Position numbers and translations under genes: made by a program
Notes under the pieces: generated by a model
What the model saw: the letters and a program-made list of their open reading frames with translations, nothing else
The model's database searches: none
Told to the model about the DNA's origin: nothing
Shown: one piece after another, positions 27,094 through 42,346 of the stretch
Numbering within the stretch: the stretch's first letter is position 1
Layout of the letters: the number at the start of each line of letters is the position of its first letter
DNA from: Pisaster brevispinus
Taxonomy: Eukaryota; Echinodermata; Asteroidea; Forcipulatida; Asteriidae
Assembly (NCBI GenBank): GCA_023634235.1
Contig: JAMKCF010000173.1
Location: 1-64,000, forward strand
Direction of reading: 5' to 3'
DNA length: 64,000 nucleotides

Positions 27094-27462
27094 TTATTTT
27101 GAAGTTGTGTACTTGGTGACCGCCTTGGTGCCCTCACTGACAGCGTGCTTGGCCAGCTCACCGGGGAGAAGGAGTCGAACTGCAGTCTGGACCTCTCGGC
27201 TGGTGATGGTTGATTTCTTGTTGTAGTGTGCCAATCGAGAAGACTCGGCGGCAATGCGCTCGAAGATATCGTTTACGAAGCTGTTCATGATGGACATCGC
27301 CTTGCTCGAAATTCCCGTGTCGGGATGGACCTGCTTCATGACCTTGTAGATGTAAATTCCGTAGCTCTCCTTGCGGCGACGTCGCCTCTTCTTGTCTGTC
27401 CGGAGTGGACCCTTGGTGTTACCGGCTTTCTTCTGTCCCTTTCCACTTGCTTTAGGAGGCAT
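27094..27462 (-). CDS. H2B: Histone H2B, unit 5
   Basis: Protein identical to the other complete H2B copies. Stem-loop at 27049-27064. The spacer just left of it has the right-subarray 'ggtggggggatggcggag' form. Confidence 0.99.
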   Translation of the reverse strand: MPPKASGKGQKKAGNTKGPLRTDKKRRRRRKESYGIYIYKVMKQVHPDTGISSKAMSIMNSFVNDIFERIAAESSRLAHYNKKSTITSREVQTAVRLLLPGELAKHAVSEGTKAVTKYTTSK

Positions 27463-28307
27463 GGTGACTAGAGTGTTTATTTGAAGCGTACTGAATTGAT
27501 AGACAAAATCAGACTGATGGCCCGTACAACGGAGAACGTTTAGCTTTATACTGCGCCTGGAGGATCCGGTGTCCAGTGGCCATTGTTACAATTCGCGCCT
27601 CACCCTGTGGGCAGTGAAGCGGTCTGGTGATTTTCTAATATTGTACAACCAGTAGGGGGGGGGGGGTCCAAAACTTCCCCTTCCCGAAATGGGTGTTTGA
27701 ATTGGGCAGGCAACCATTGAAAACAAACAGTTACTATTATTTTTAATATAAACGAAATAGAACCTCACTTTGGTCCAGTTCAAACCAACCAAATTACATT
27801 CATACTAATTTTAGTGTACCGATTATTTCCCAAGAAGAAGAAATATGCACAAAAACATAGAGCGCCAATCCCAAAGAAATGGGTGGATACAAAAATGTAT
27901 CAATTTTTAACAGACAATGAATGGAAGTGAATAAAATAATGGACGAGCGGGCGAGCTAGTGAGTGCGTGGGGTGATAGTCACCCACTGAAAAGAAAAGAA
28001 GAGAAGAAAAAAAAGAGAAAAAAACGATGTAATGTAACAGTTGACAGTTATAATCTGTGAATCTGCAATTATAGAGCAGGCTATTGAAGTCATGCCAGAA
28101 AGGGGCCACATTCAACATTGGAAACATGTTTTCTGTTATACTTGTTGAGGAAGCTAACTTATGTAATAAGGGGATCTAGTTAAAATCAATTTTTGTAAGT
28201 TTGAAGGAAATAAAACGGAGAACGATAACACAGGGCATGATTACAAAATCTCTTTAAAGAAGTGGTGGCTCTGAAAAGAGCCGTTTTGTTTAGTAGAAAC
28301 GAGTTTC

Positions 28308-28727
<420 letters not shown>

Positions 28728-29537
28728 TTACTGTTTTCAAAGTTGTGGTCCAAGTCGCCAGCATAGCAGCTCCTCTTAAAGGATTGGGATGCCCGTTGAA
28801 GGATCGCCCCTGACAAAGGCGGGGACGCAATTGGATTTGCTCATGGCCATTCAGGGCAAATCCCGCCAGAACCGCTTGAGTGGTCATCATCGGGGCCAAA
28901 GCTGACACAATGGAGGTAGCTGCTTAAGCATAGGAAAAACTAAGTAATCGTAGAAAATAATTATGCTTAACGGAATACGGTTGGCAGCTCATTATTGTCT
29001 GAGAAGTAATTTGTTGAAGACGAAAAGAAAAGAGGGGAGGAAAAATACAACAAAAACAAAACAAACACAAATTAAAAGCGCAAGAAAGGACTTGTAAACA
29101 GATTTCAACCCTCAACAAACAACTTCATTGAATAATACCCCAAACATTACGTGGGGGACCAACAAACAACTTATAAATAGAATTCCACCTCCATTTTGGA
29201 AAAGGGAAAAGACTCCCCCACGGACGGTTGAGTTTCCTTTGCCATAACAAGAAACAGTTTCGGGAGTATCGCCATGACGTCTAACATTAAGAATGGTGGG
29301 TGTCGGTGGTTTTAATTTTGTTTAAACGATGTTACTTATGGACAGTGAGTGCCCCAATAGTGTTTTAGACTTTATGTACTTTGTATTTAAACGTAATTTA
29401 AACAGAAATATAGGACAACAAAAGGAAGATAGGAGTGTAGGAAACGAATAGACAAGTTGTTTATCTCTTTTTTGAACTTGTGGTGGCTCTGAAAAGAGCC
29501 GTTGTTTTCAATGTGGGATTCTTAGCAGGGTTACTGC

Positions 29538-29939
<402 letters not shown>

Positions 29940-30078
29940 TTAGGCAAGCGTTGCGGACGTGGGCGTCGAAACCATCCATGATTTGTTGACAAACAAAACA
30001 AACTCAAGACAATCTCAGCAAAACAAAAGTTGAAAATCAAACCTGACTTTTTTTTTATTGATTTCCCCAAGAGGGGAG

Positions 30079-30267
30079 TGTGGGCCGATCCCGGCAGTAG
30101 TGCAAAACCGGGCCAACCCGTGGCCAGGACGGGGCAAGCCCCTCTTCCATGGCCGATCATCCAAAAATCAGATTAATATACTTGCTGCTCGATGAGCAGC
30201 ATTTCAGATATTATTCTGAAAAGAACAGATACTACACATGATCTTAGCCAAAAGGCCGAGAAGCGAT
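30079..30267 (-). ncRNA. U2: U2 snRNA, unit 5 (intact)
   Basis: Same sequence as the unit 1 U2. CTCF-like motif at 30336-30350. Confidence 0.95.
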
Positions 30268-31215
30268 ACTCACAAAGTTTTCCCAAGAATAATGCAGCCT
30301 CCGCAATGACACGAGTCACACGAGATGCCATGGTGCCACAAGAGGGCGCTGTTACTTTTTGCCAACTCGCCACACACGGGAAACATTGGGGGTGCAAAAT
30401 ATACCGCAACTCTGATTGTACACAAAGCAAGCGCTTGCACGAAAACTGCAATACAACCAAGTGTTAACGCATGCTATACGCAAGTACATGTGAATTCTGA
30501 GTTTATGTTGACGTTGTACAGTGTTGCCTGGGTGGGAAGTGTTTGTCGCGCGTGTCTATTTTTGTTTCCGCGCGCGTTAAGACAATGGACATTGCAAACA
30601 CGCAAAACACAACACAGTACTCGCTGTGGGATGCTCATTACGCATAAAAATTGTACATAGAAACAACATGTGTGTGATGTACTGTGTGTACACACACACA
30701 CGCTACGGGCGGTTTGCGGAATTAGAGAAGGGGGAAAATACTGAATAAAACAAAACAGCGGGGTTTAGGAAAGAAAGGCGGAAATACAAAGATTAATGGA
30801 TCGAGACATATAAAGAGGATAGAGCCTCTCTCCAGATTATATTTTTCACCTTGTTGTTGCATGGGGTTGGGTGTGCTAAGCAATTTCGTTCGTTAATATT
30901 TCGCAGACGTTGTTTTCACCTTGGTTTTTTGGTGTTTTTTAACGAGTAGCAACAAAATTTAATGTTTTTCTGTTCTCTGTAGGACTTTTTTTAATGAAGT
31001 GATAAACCCGCTTGTTTATGTTTTAAAAAGAAAAGCTGGATGGAAAAGAAAGTCATGTGAAGAAACCAAAGAAAGGAATCATAAGGAATCATAAGGAATC
31101 ATTTCTAATTTAACTTCGGGGCCTTACAAATGCAATCAAGTTTAGAATCTCTCTTTGGATTAATGTGGTGGCTCCGTAAGAGCCGTTTGGTTTAGTAGTC
31201 CAGCAAGATATGAAT

Positions 31216-31599
<384 letters not shown>

Positions 31600-32641
31600 T
31601 TATTACTTACTTAGCAAGAAACTGAAAGACACGCTTAGCGTTGTAGTTCTTGGGAATGACACCGTGGACTGTCAGGAGGGTACTTATGGCGTTCTGGGGG
31701 ATCCTGAATGCACCAATCAGGTTTCTCCTCGCATGGACGCGCCCGGGGGTCCGGGGTCAGCGGAGCATTCTCCTCGGCGGGGCCGACCAGCGGCAGCACG
31801 CTGGTCGATTGAGGGATAATTACTGTGGTTCCCACCCACGGAAAAGAAGGAGAAGGACGACGACGACGACGACGACGACGACGACAACAACAACAACAAC
31901 AACAGCAAAAACATCAATGACCCAAAGTGACAAACAAACGTCATGTTGTTGTTTTTTTGGTGTGTGTTTGTTTGTGTATATATTTAGATTAAATTTGTTT
32001 CTCTTTGTTTAAATTGTGTAAATTAATGTTGTCGTGATGTTGAAGTGGAGTATTGCATCAAGACAACCAGCGGCCCCCCCCCCAAAAAAAAAGGAAAGGT
32101 AAAGTGCAACCTACCCAAAATGTATGTACGCCTTCAAGTTGGATGTGTTGACCCTCACTTAACTCGATGTCACAGTTGCATCCAGAAACTTATGAAAGCC
32201 GAGCGTGGCCTTTGAACTGCCTATAATCAGAGAAGGAAATACCAAAAAAGAACAGAAGTTTAAAATGAGCAATGCATGTGCCTATAAACGCCAAAAAATG
32301 ATAAACTAGCTTATTAAAACATTGTTCAAGATGATTTGGACTCGAATAATTAACTTCTTCTTTATATGAAATTATAAACTTTAAAAGCGGAAAGAAACGG
32401 CAGGAAGGACCTACTCATCATAAATTAAGGTTATATCTTAATAAATTAAGGTTCTTGTAACACCATAAAATAATGTTCTTGTAATAAAATCATGTTATGT
32501 TATTTTATGTGATAAAAACTGTGGAGGGATGGTGGGGGGATGGCGGAGGAAGTCAATACGACACGCATGTTTAAATCTCTCTTTGGGAAATGTGTTGGCT
32601 CTGAAAAGAGCCGTTTGGATTATGCATGACCTCGGGCCAGC

Positions 32642-33010
32642 TTATTTTGAAGTTGTGTACTTGGTGACCGCCTTGGTGCCCTCACTGACAGCGTGCTTGG
32701 CCAGCTCACCGGGGAGAAGGAGTCGAACTGCAGTCTGGACCTCTCGGCTGGTGATGGTTGATTTCTTGTTGTAGTGTGCCAATCGAGAAGACTCGGCGGC
32801 AATGCGCTCGAAGATATCGTTTACGAAGCTGTTCATGATGGACATCGCCTTGCTCGAAATTCCCGTGTCGGGATGGACCTGCTTCATGACCTTGTAGATG
32901 TAAATTCCGTAGCTCTCCTTGCGGCGACGTCGCCTCTTCTTGTCTGTCCGGAGTGGACCCTTGGTGTTACCGGCTTTCTTCTGTCCCTTTCCACTTGCTT
33001 TAGGAGGCAT
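32642..33010 (-). CDS. H2B: Histone H2B, unit 6
   Basis: Protein identical to the other complete H2B copies. Stem-loop at 32597-32612. Confidence 0.99.
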   Translation of the reverse strand: MPPKASGKGQKKAGNTKGPLRTDKKRRRRRKESYGIYIYKVMKQVHPDTGISSKAMSIMNSFVNDIFERIAAESSRLAHYNKKSTITSREVQTAVRLLLPGELAKHAVSEGTKAVTKYTTSK

Positions 33011-33853
33011 GGTGACTAGAGTGTTTATTTGAAGCGTACTGAATTGATAGACAAAATCAGACTGATGGCCCGTACAACGGAGAACGTTTAGCTTTATACT
33101 GCGCCTGGAGGATCCGGTGTCCAGTGGCCATTGTTACAATTCGCGCCTCACCCTGTGGGCAGTGAAGCGGTCTGGTGATTTTCTAATATTGTACAACCAG
33201 TAGGGGGGGGGGTCCAAAACTTCCCCTTCCCGAAATGGGTGTTTGAATTGGGCAGGCAACCATTGAAAACAAACAGTTACTATTATTTTTAATATAAACG
33301 AAATAGAACCTCACTTTGGTCCAGTTCAAACCAACCAAATTACATTCATACTAATTTTAGTGTACCGATTATTTCCCAAGAAGAAGAAATATGCACAAAA
33401 ACATAGAGCGCCAATCCCAAAGAAATGGGTGGATACAAAAATGTATCAATTTTTAACAGACAATGAATGGAAGTGAATAAAATAATGGACGAGCGGGCGA
33501 GCTAGTGAGTGCGTGGGGTGATAGTCACCCACTGAAAAGAAAAGAAGAGAAGAAAAAAAAGAGAAAAAAACGATGTAATGTAACAGTTGACAGTTATAAT
33601 CTGTGAATCTGCAATTATAGAGCAGGCTATTGAAGTCATGCCAGAAAGGGGCCACATTCAACATTGGAAACATGTTTTCTGTTATACTTGTTGAGGAAGC
33701 TAACTTATGTAATAAGGGGATCTAGTTAAAATCAATTTTTGTAAGTTTGAAGGAAATAAAACGGAGAACGATAACACAGGGCATGATTACAAAATCTCTT
33801 TAAAGAAGTGGTGGCTCTGAAAAGAGCCGTTTTGTTTAGTAGAAACGAGTTTC

Positions 33854-34273
<420 letters not shown>

Positions 34274-35083
34274 TTACTGTTTTCAAAGTTGTGGTCCAAG
34301 TCGCCAGCATAGCAGCTCCTCTTAAAGGATTGGGATGCCCGTTGAAGGATCGCCCCTGACAAAGGCGGGGACGCAATTGGATTTGCTCATGGCCATTCAG
34401 GGCAAATCCCGCCAGAACCGCTTGAGTGGTCATCATCGGGGCCAAAGCTGACACAATGGAGGTAGCTGCTTAAGCATAGGAAAAACTAAGTAATCGTAGA
34501 AAATAATTATGCTTAACGGAATACGGTTGGCAGCTCATTATTGTCTGAGAAGTAATTTGTTGAAGACGAAAAGAAAAGAGGGGAGGAAAAATACAACAAA
34601 AACAAAACAAACACAAATTAAAAGCGCAAGAAAGGACTTGTAAACAGATTTCAACCCTCAACAAACAACTTCATTGAATAATACCCCAAACATTACGTGG
34701 GGGACCAACAAACAACTTATAAATAGAATTCCACCTCCATTTTGGAAAAGGGAAAAGACTCCCCCACGGACGGTTGAGTTTCCTTTGCCATAACAAGAAA
34801 CAGTTTCGGGAGTATCGCCATGACGTCTAACATTAAGAATGGTGGGTGTCGGTGGTTTTAATTTTGTTTAAACGATGTTACTTATGGACAGTGAGTGCCC
34901 CAATAGTGTTTTAGACTTTATGTACTTTGTATTTAAACGTAATTTAAACAGAAATATAGGACAACAAAAGGAAGATAGGAGTGTAGGAAACGAATAGACA
35001 AGTTGTTTATCTCTTTTTTGAACTTGTGGTGGCTCTGAAAAGAGCCGTTGTTTTCAATGTGGGATTCTTAGCAGGGTTACTGC

Positions 35084-35485
<402 letters not shown>

Positions 35486-35624
35486 TTAGGCAAGCGTTGC
35501 GGACGTGGGCGTCGAAACCATCCATGATTTGTTGACAAACAAAACAAACTCAAGACAATCTCAGCAAAACAAAAGTTGAAAATCAAACCTGACTTTTTTT
35601 TTATTGATTTCCCCAAGAGGGGAG

Positions 35625-35780
35625 TGTGGGCCGATCCCGGCAGTAGTGCAAAACCGGGCCAACCCGTGGCCAGGACGGGGCAAGCCCCTCTTCCATGGCC
35701 GATCATCCAAAAATCAGATTAATATACTTGCTGCTCGATGAGCAGCATTTCAGATATTATTCTGAAAAGAACAGATACTA
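35625..35780 (-). pseudogene. U2: U2 snRNA, unit 6, 3' fragment
   Basis: Matches intact U2 from about nt 34-36 to the 3' end. The last bases (TA before GTATC) may belong either to U2 or to the element, so the junction is fixed only to within 2 nt. Confidence 0.94.
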
Positions 35781-36098
35781 ATTTTTGATTTTGGGGCTGT
35801 ATTGAAACAAGATACCCCTGGGCAGGGCAGTCATGCTGCACCTTAGTGTCGTGGGGTTTCGCTCCCCCCTGCCCATACCTAAAAATGACAATATCAAAGA
35901 CAAAAATACAACCGGAAGTTACGCACATTCGAAGACAAGGCACTAACAACAATAAAAACCAACCGACGCTTAGCAAGGCGACACCGTGGACGAGCCCTCT
36001 CATCGCACAGTGCAACCCCACCGCACGCCGGCCAAAGACAAAATATTACTATACTACAAAAAAGTACCCAAACCGGAGTTTGGGGCTACGCCTGTCCC

Positions 36099-36139
36099 GC
36101 CGGCAGGGAGCTAAAATAGTTAGGCCTAACCCTGCCGGC
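36099..36139 (-). repeat. Hairpin in 3' UTR of the ORF1-only element
   Basis: GCCGGCAGGG (36099-36108) and its complement CCCTGCCGGC (36130-36139) form a perfect 10-bp stem with a 21-nt loop. A second, shorter GGGCAGG/CCTGCCC pair lies near 35820-35874. Structured 3' UTRs are often the template-recognition signal in non-LTR elements. Confidence 0.75.
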
Positions 36140-36236
36140 ATCGGTAAAGTCTTGACCTTTTCAGGGGACAGACGCCTCCTAGCCCTACATATTGTAAGGC
36201 ATAAAATACCAATAATAACAAGCAAAAACGATTTAA

Positions 36237-36560
36237 ATACTGCTGAGACTTGACGAAGTCCCCAGCAAAGGCCGGGATCTCTGAAAAAGGCCTCAGAATT
36301 AGACAATGAATATTATATGTTAAAATTACACTTGGAATAAGCCAGTAAAACACGTTAAAAAATCTACACCGAGGCAGTGCAGATTAAATAAGTTAAGTCG
36401 ATATTAATACTGCTGAGACTTGACAAAGTCCCCAGCAAACGCCGGAATCCCTGAACAAGCCTCAGAAATAGACATTGGTATAATGTACCTGTAAAACACA
36501 TCAATAAATTTACACCGGGAAGATTAAACTTACACAGTGCAGATTAGATTTAATCTGGGA
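36237..36560 (-). repeat. Two imperfect tandem repeats (~170 bp) in the 3' UTR
   Basis: Unit 1 (about 36237-36406) and unit 2 (about 36407-36560) both begin 'atactgctgagacttgac' and share 'aagtccccagcaa', 'gcctcaga', 'gtaaaacac' and 'cagtgcagatta' in the same order. The second unit reaches the ORF stop at 36550. The same pair occurs in copy 2 near 62709-63032. Confidence 0.85.
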
Positions 36561-37713
36561 GGGCTTCTGACGATGACAAAAAGTCATCACCCTCCTCCCG
36601 TTTGTCTCTGACAGGCCGTGCAATGTCCATATCCGACTCTACCGTGGAAGAATCGGACAAGGCAATCTGCTTGACTACTTTGACCGGCATTTTCATGGAA
36701 GGGGGTTCGGGGGAGTCCGAGTCGGAGTGCCGAGCTCTCCTCTTCCTTCTCCCCCTCTTAACCGGCCTGAATGGTTTTGCCTTGTCGGTCGTGACCCCAA
36801 GGCGTTCTGACGAAAAATTGTCTGAGTGTAGGTCGTCCGAGACCGGGTCTGCAGACTCGGACTCGGTCGCCATGGAGCTGACCTCTTCGCCGGCAACAGT
36901 TGGATGTTGGGACGGAGAGGACGGCGTGGGAGTGGAAGAGGAATCCCCTCCCGATCCACTGGTGGGAACGGTGGGGGGAGTTGCCTCAGCCGCAGATGGT
37001 TGAGGCGGCTGAGGTTCCTCTTGGTGAGTGGACCATCTTTTGGAAGGGTTGACACGGCTTGCGAAAGATTTGGGACACCGCTTGAAATTGTGCCCCTCAT
37101 CCCCGCAAACCGTGCACACAACTACATTCGGACACTTGGCCGAGGAGTGGCCGAGGCCCAAACACTTGAAACACCTGGTGGTGTTGCAAAATTTACCTGT
37201 GTGACCCGGCTCTCCACATCGGGAGCATGTTCTAACCTGTCCCGGATGGGACAGCCATGCGTTGCGGTTCCCGATGCGGAGAACCGAAGGAAGAGCCTTG
37301 ACACCCGTCATGATGTATTGACGGGTGCCAGTGAAAACAGAAGGTTCATCCGGGTAAGTTGTGAATCTCCCCTTCAGAACCTTTCCGTACTTGGCGAGGA
37401 TGGACCTTACAAAATTATCATCCAGGTCCATCTCAATGAACTTGACAGTCACCACCGTAACCGAGCCGAGAGAATGTATCTCACAACCCGGCACGGTGGC
37501 AATAACTGGCCCGAAACGTTGGGCAAGGGCGGCAGACTTAAAGGTGATGTCAAATCCGCCGCCCTGGAGTGGCTGCAAGGCCTCAAGGTGAGCCCCGGCA
37601 GTCACCCCCACTTCCTTCAAAGCTTTGAAAACTTCCCCCGGCTGGCTCTTGCCTTCCAGCTTGAGCTCGAAGGCTCGACTACGCCGGGGGTCGTTCCTTC
37701 TCTGGTTACTCAT
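36550..37713 (-). CDS. ORF1-like CCHC zinc-knuckle protein of the ORF1-only element
   Basis: 387 residues from the Met at 37711-37713 (starts MSNQRRNDPRR). The frame is open 32 codons further upstream, but that part is hydrophobic and A/T-rich and looks like leader. An RNA-binding-like region (about 10-160) precedes three CCHC knuckles at about 163-176, 181-194 and 200-213 (CSRCGEPGHTGKFC, CFKCLGLGHSSAKC, CTVCGDEGHNFKRC). The rest is Pro/Ser/Thr-rich, then acidic, with a Lys/Arg patch (KRGRRKRR) that could be a nuclear localisation signal. It has the same architecture as the ORF1 at 23508-24608 but is otherwise not closely similar. Intact, so selection may keep it open. Confidence 0.92.
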   Translation of the reverse strand: MSNQRRNDPRRSRAFELKLEGKSQPGEVFKALKEVGVTAGAHLEALQPLQGGGFDITFKSAALAQRFGPVIATVPGCEIHSLGSVTVVTVKFIEMDLDDNFVRSILAKYGKVLKGRFTTYPDEPSVFTGTRQYIMTGVKALPSVLRIGNRNAWLSHPGQVRTCSRCGEPGHTGKFCNTTRCFKCLGLGHSSAKCPNVVVCTVCGDEGHNFKRCPKSFASRVNPSKRWSTHQEEPQPPQPSAAEATPPTVPTSGSGGDSSSTPTPSSPSQHPTVAGEEVSSMATESESADPVSDDLHSDNFSSERLGVTTDKAKPFRPVKRGRRKRRARHSDSDSPEPPSMKMPVKVVKQIALSDSSTVESDMDIARPVRDKREEGDDFLSSSEALPD

Positions 37714-38306
37714 ATTAATGAACAACAATACAATAAATAGGAAATATAAAATGCGCTGAGAACAATTGCTTCCCAGCAAAAGACAAAATCTAACACAAAC
37801 TAAGCCCAAATTTTGGACTTTGAAAATATACGGATGAAGTAGGACTGGCCCAAACTTTGCCAGTAACTTCAGTATAATACAACAAAATGTCGGCTGGTAC
37901 CCAAGACCGAAGCTTCCAACTTGGGTATCAGTAAATGAAAACTACTTTGATTTTGAAAATGAAATTATTGCGGAAAAACTTTGCAGGCAATTTCACTCCA
38001 AAGCTACTTTGCAAGTAAATATAGTAACTACACGTTACCCTAAGTTAATAAGACAAAAAAGATAACTAATCAAATACTTGGAGCGGTTACTTTCCAGCAA
38101 ACCAAGCAAAAATGGCAGATTTATGTTATGTTACAGTAAGCAATTCAATATAGCACAGAACCATACAACCTGACGGTGTACACTGGACAAGCTCCTCCTC
38201 GCCACAAAACGCCACAAGAGAGAAACTCGTGTCAATACCGCACTTGCGTTATGGGAGCAAGCCCCCAAGAATAATTCCACAAGATGTAAGTATTACTCGC
38301 CGCACA
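37714..38306 (-). other. 5' leader of the ORF1-only element, copy 1
   Basis: About 590 nt between U2 and the ORF1 start. It is A/T-rich on the ORF side and more mixed near U2. I see no gene. It is far longer than the 80-nt leader of the autonomous element and could hold an internal promoter. Confidence 0.6.
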
Positions 38307-38340
38307 ACACTTGGTCTTAGTCAAAAGGCCGAGAAGCGAT
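38307..38340 (-). pseudogene. U2: U2 snRNA, unit 6, 5' fragment with substitutions
   Basis: Aligns to U2 nt 1-34. nt 1-19 are perfect; nt 20-34 differ at three positions (G20A, T27C, T30A) from all intact copies. Bases 20-34 could therefore be element-derived, with the true junction near nt 19. CTCF-like motif upstream at 38409-38423. Confidence 0.75.
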
Positions 38341-39288
38341 ACTCACAAAGTTTTCCCAAGAATAATGCAGCCTCCGCAATGACACGAGTCACACGAGATG
38401 CCATGGTGCCACAAGAGGGCGCTGTTACTTTTTGCCAACTCGCCACACACGGGAAACATTGGGGGTGCAAAATATACCGCAACTCTGATTGTACACAAAG
38501 CAAGCGCTTGCACGAAAACTGCAATACAACCAAGTGTTAACGCATGCTATACGCAAGTACATGTGAATTCTGAGTTTATGTTGACGTTGTACAGTGTTGC
38601 CTGGGTGGGAAGTGTTTGTCGCGCGTGTCTATTTTTGTTTCCGCGCGCGTTAAGACAATGGACATTGCAAACACGCAAAACACAACACAGTACTCGCTGT
38701 GGGATGCTCATTACGCATAAAAATTGTACATAGAAACAACATGTGTGTGATGTACTGTGTGTACACACACACACGCTACGGGCGGTTTGCGGAATTAGAG
38801 AAGGGGGAAAATACTGAATAAAACAAAACAGCGGGGTTTAGGAAAGAAAGGCGGAAATACAAAGATTAATGGATCGAGACATATAAAGAGGATAGAGCCT
38901 CTCTCCAGATTATATTTTTCACCTTTTTGTTGCATGGGGTTGGGTGTGCTAAGCAATTTCGTTCGTTAATATTTCGCAGACGTTGTTTTCACCTTGGTTT
39001 TTTGGTGTTTTTTAACGAGTAGCAACAAAATTTAATGTTTTTCTGTTCTCTGTAGGACTTTTTTTAATGAAGTGATAAACCCGCTTGTTTATGTTTTAAA
39101 AAGAAAAGCTGGATGGAAAAGAAAGTCATGTGAAGAAACCAAAGAAAGGAATCATAAGGAATCATAAGGAATCATTTCTAATTTAACTTCGGGGCCTTAC
39201 AAATGCAATCAAGTTTAGAATCTCTCTTTGGATTAATGTGGTGGCTCCGTAAGAGCCGTTTGGTTTAGTAGTCCAGCAAGATATGAAT

Positions 39289-39672
<384 letters not shown>

Positions 39673-40715
39673 TTATTACTTACTTAGCAAGAAACTGAAA
39701 GACACGCTTAGCGTTGTAGTTCTTGGGAATGACACCGTGGACTGTCAGGAGGGTACTTATGGCGTTCTGGGGGATCCTGAATGCACCAATCAGGTTTCTC
39801 CTCGCATGGACGCGCCCGGGGGTCCGGGGTCAGCGGAGCATTCTCCTCGGCGGGGCCGACCAGCGGCAGCACGCTGGTCGATTGAGGGATAATTACTGTG
39901 GTTCCCACCCACGGAAAAGAAGGAGAAGGACGACGACGACGACGACGACGACGACGACAACAACAACAACAACAACAGCAAAAACATCAATGACCCAAAG
40001 TGACAAACAAACGTCATGTTGTTGTTTTTTTGGTGTGTGTTTGTTTGTGTATATATTTAGATTAAATTTGTTTCTCTTTGTTTAAATTGTGTAAATTAAT
40101 GTTGTCGTGATGTTGAAGTGGAGTATTGCATCAAGACAACCAGCGGCCCCCCCCCCCAAAAAAAAAGGAAAGGTAAAGTGCAACCTACCCAAAATGTATG
40201 TACGCCTTCAAGTTGGATGTGTTGACCCTCACTTAACTCGATGTCACAGTTGCATCCAGAAACTTATGAAAGCCGAGCGTGGCCTTTGAACTGCCTATAA
40301 TCAGAGAAGGAAATACCAAAAAAGAACAGAAGTTTAAAATGAGCAATGCATGTGCCTATAAACGCCAAAAAATGATAAACTAGCTTATTAAAACATTGTT
40401 CAAGATGATTTGGACTCGAATAATTAACTTCTTCTTTATATGAAATTATAAACTTTAAAAGCGGAAAGAAACGGCAGGAAGGACCTACTCATCATAAATT
40501 AAGGTTATATCTTAATAAATTAAGGTTCTTGTAACACCATAAAATAATGTTCTTGTAATAAAATCATGTTATGTTATTTTATGTGATAAAAACTGTGGAG
40601 GGATGGTGGGGGGATGGCGGAGGAAGTCAATACGACACGCATGTTTAAATCTCTCTTTGGGAAATGTGTTGGCTCTGAAAAGAGCCGTTTGGATTATGCA
40701 TGACCTCGGGCCAGC

Positions 40716-41084
40716 TTATTTTGAAGTTGTGTACTTGGTGACCGCCTTGGTGCCCTCACTGACAGCGTGCTTGGCCAGCTCACCGGGGAGAAGGAGTCGA
40801 ACTGCAGTCTGGACCTCTCGGCTGGTGATGGTTGATTTCTTGTTGTAGTGTGCCAATCGAGAAGACTCGGCGGCAATGCGCTCGAAGATATCGTTTACGA
40901 AGCTGTTCATGATGGACATCGCCTTGCTCGAAATTCCCGTGTCGGGATGGACCTGCTTCATGACCTTGTAGATGTAAATTCCGTAGCTCTCCTTGCGGCG
41001 ACGTCGCCTCTTCTTGTCTGTCCGGAGTGGACCCTTGGTGTTACCGGCTTTCTTCTGTCCCTTTCCACTTGCTTTAGGAGGCAT
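40716..41084 (-). CDS. H2B: Histone H2B, unit 7
   Basis: Protein identical to the other complete H2B copies. Stem-loop at 40671-40686. Confidence 0.99.
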   Translation of the reverse strand: MPPKASGKGQKKAGNTKGPLRTDKKRRRRRKESYGIYIYKVMKQVHPDTGISSKAMSIMNSFVNDIFERIAAESSRLAHYNKKSTITSREVQTAVRLLLPGELAKHAVSEGTKAVTKYTTSK

Positions 41085-41926
41085 GGTGACTAGAGTGTTT
41101 ATTTGAAGCGTACTGAATTGATAGACAAAATCAGACTGATGGCCCGTACAACGGAGAACGTTTAGCTTTATACTGCGCCTGGAGGATCCGGTGTCCAGTG
41201 GCCATTGTTACAATTCGCGCCTCACCCTGTGGGCAGTGAAGCGGTCTGGTGATTTTCTAATATTGTACAACCAGTAGGGGGGGGGTCCAAAACTTCCCCT
41301 TCCCGAAATGGGTGTTTGAATTGGGCAGGCAACCATTGAAAACAAACAGTTACTATTATTTTTAATATAAACGAAATAGAACCTCACTTTGGTCCAGTTC
41401 AAACCAACCAAATTACATTCATACTAATTTTAGTGTACCGATTATTTCCCAAGAAGAAGAAATATGCACAAAAACATAGAGCGCCAATCCCAAAGAAATG
41501 GGTGGATACAAAAATGTATCAATTTTTAACAGACAATGAATGGAAGTGAATAAAATAATGGACGAGCGGGCGAGCTAGTGAGTGCGTGGGGTGATAGTCA
41601 CCCACTGAAAAGAAAAGAAGAGAAGAAAAAAAAGAGAAAAAAACGATGTAATGTAACAGTTGACAGTTATAATCTGTGAATCTGCAATTATAGAGCAGGC
41701 TATTGAAGTCATGCCAGAAAGGGGCCACATTCAACATTGGAAACATGTTTTCTGTTATACTTGTTGAGGAAGCTAACTTATGTAATAAGGGGATCTAGTT
41801 AAAATCAATTTTTGTAAGTTTGAAGGAAATAAAACGGAGAACGATAACACAGGGCATGATTACAAAATCTCTTTAAAGAAGTGGTGGCTCTGAAAAGAGC
41901 CGTTTTGTTTAGTAGAAACGAGTTTC

Positions 41927-42346
<420 letters not shown>

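Larger units (their letters stand above)
35781..38306 (-). mobile_element. U2-inserted ORF1-only retroelement (half-LINE-like), copy 1
   Basis: A 2.5-kb insertion in U2, in the same direction as U2. It has about 590 nt of 5' leader, one ORF with three CCHC knuckles, and a 3' UTR of about 770 nt with internal repeats and hairpins. No reverse transcriptase or endonuclease frame exists on either strand. Its 3' junction lies at the same U2 bond as the autonomous element at 19636. A second copy in unit 10 has the same structure, so the lack of ORF2 is a property of the family and not a one-off deletion. It is probably mobilised in trans by an autonomous partner. Confidence 0.88.
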
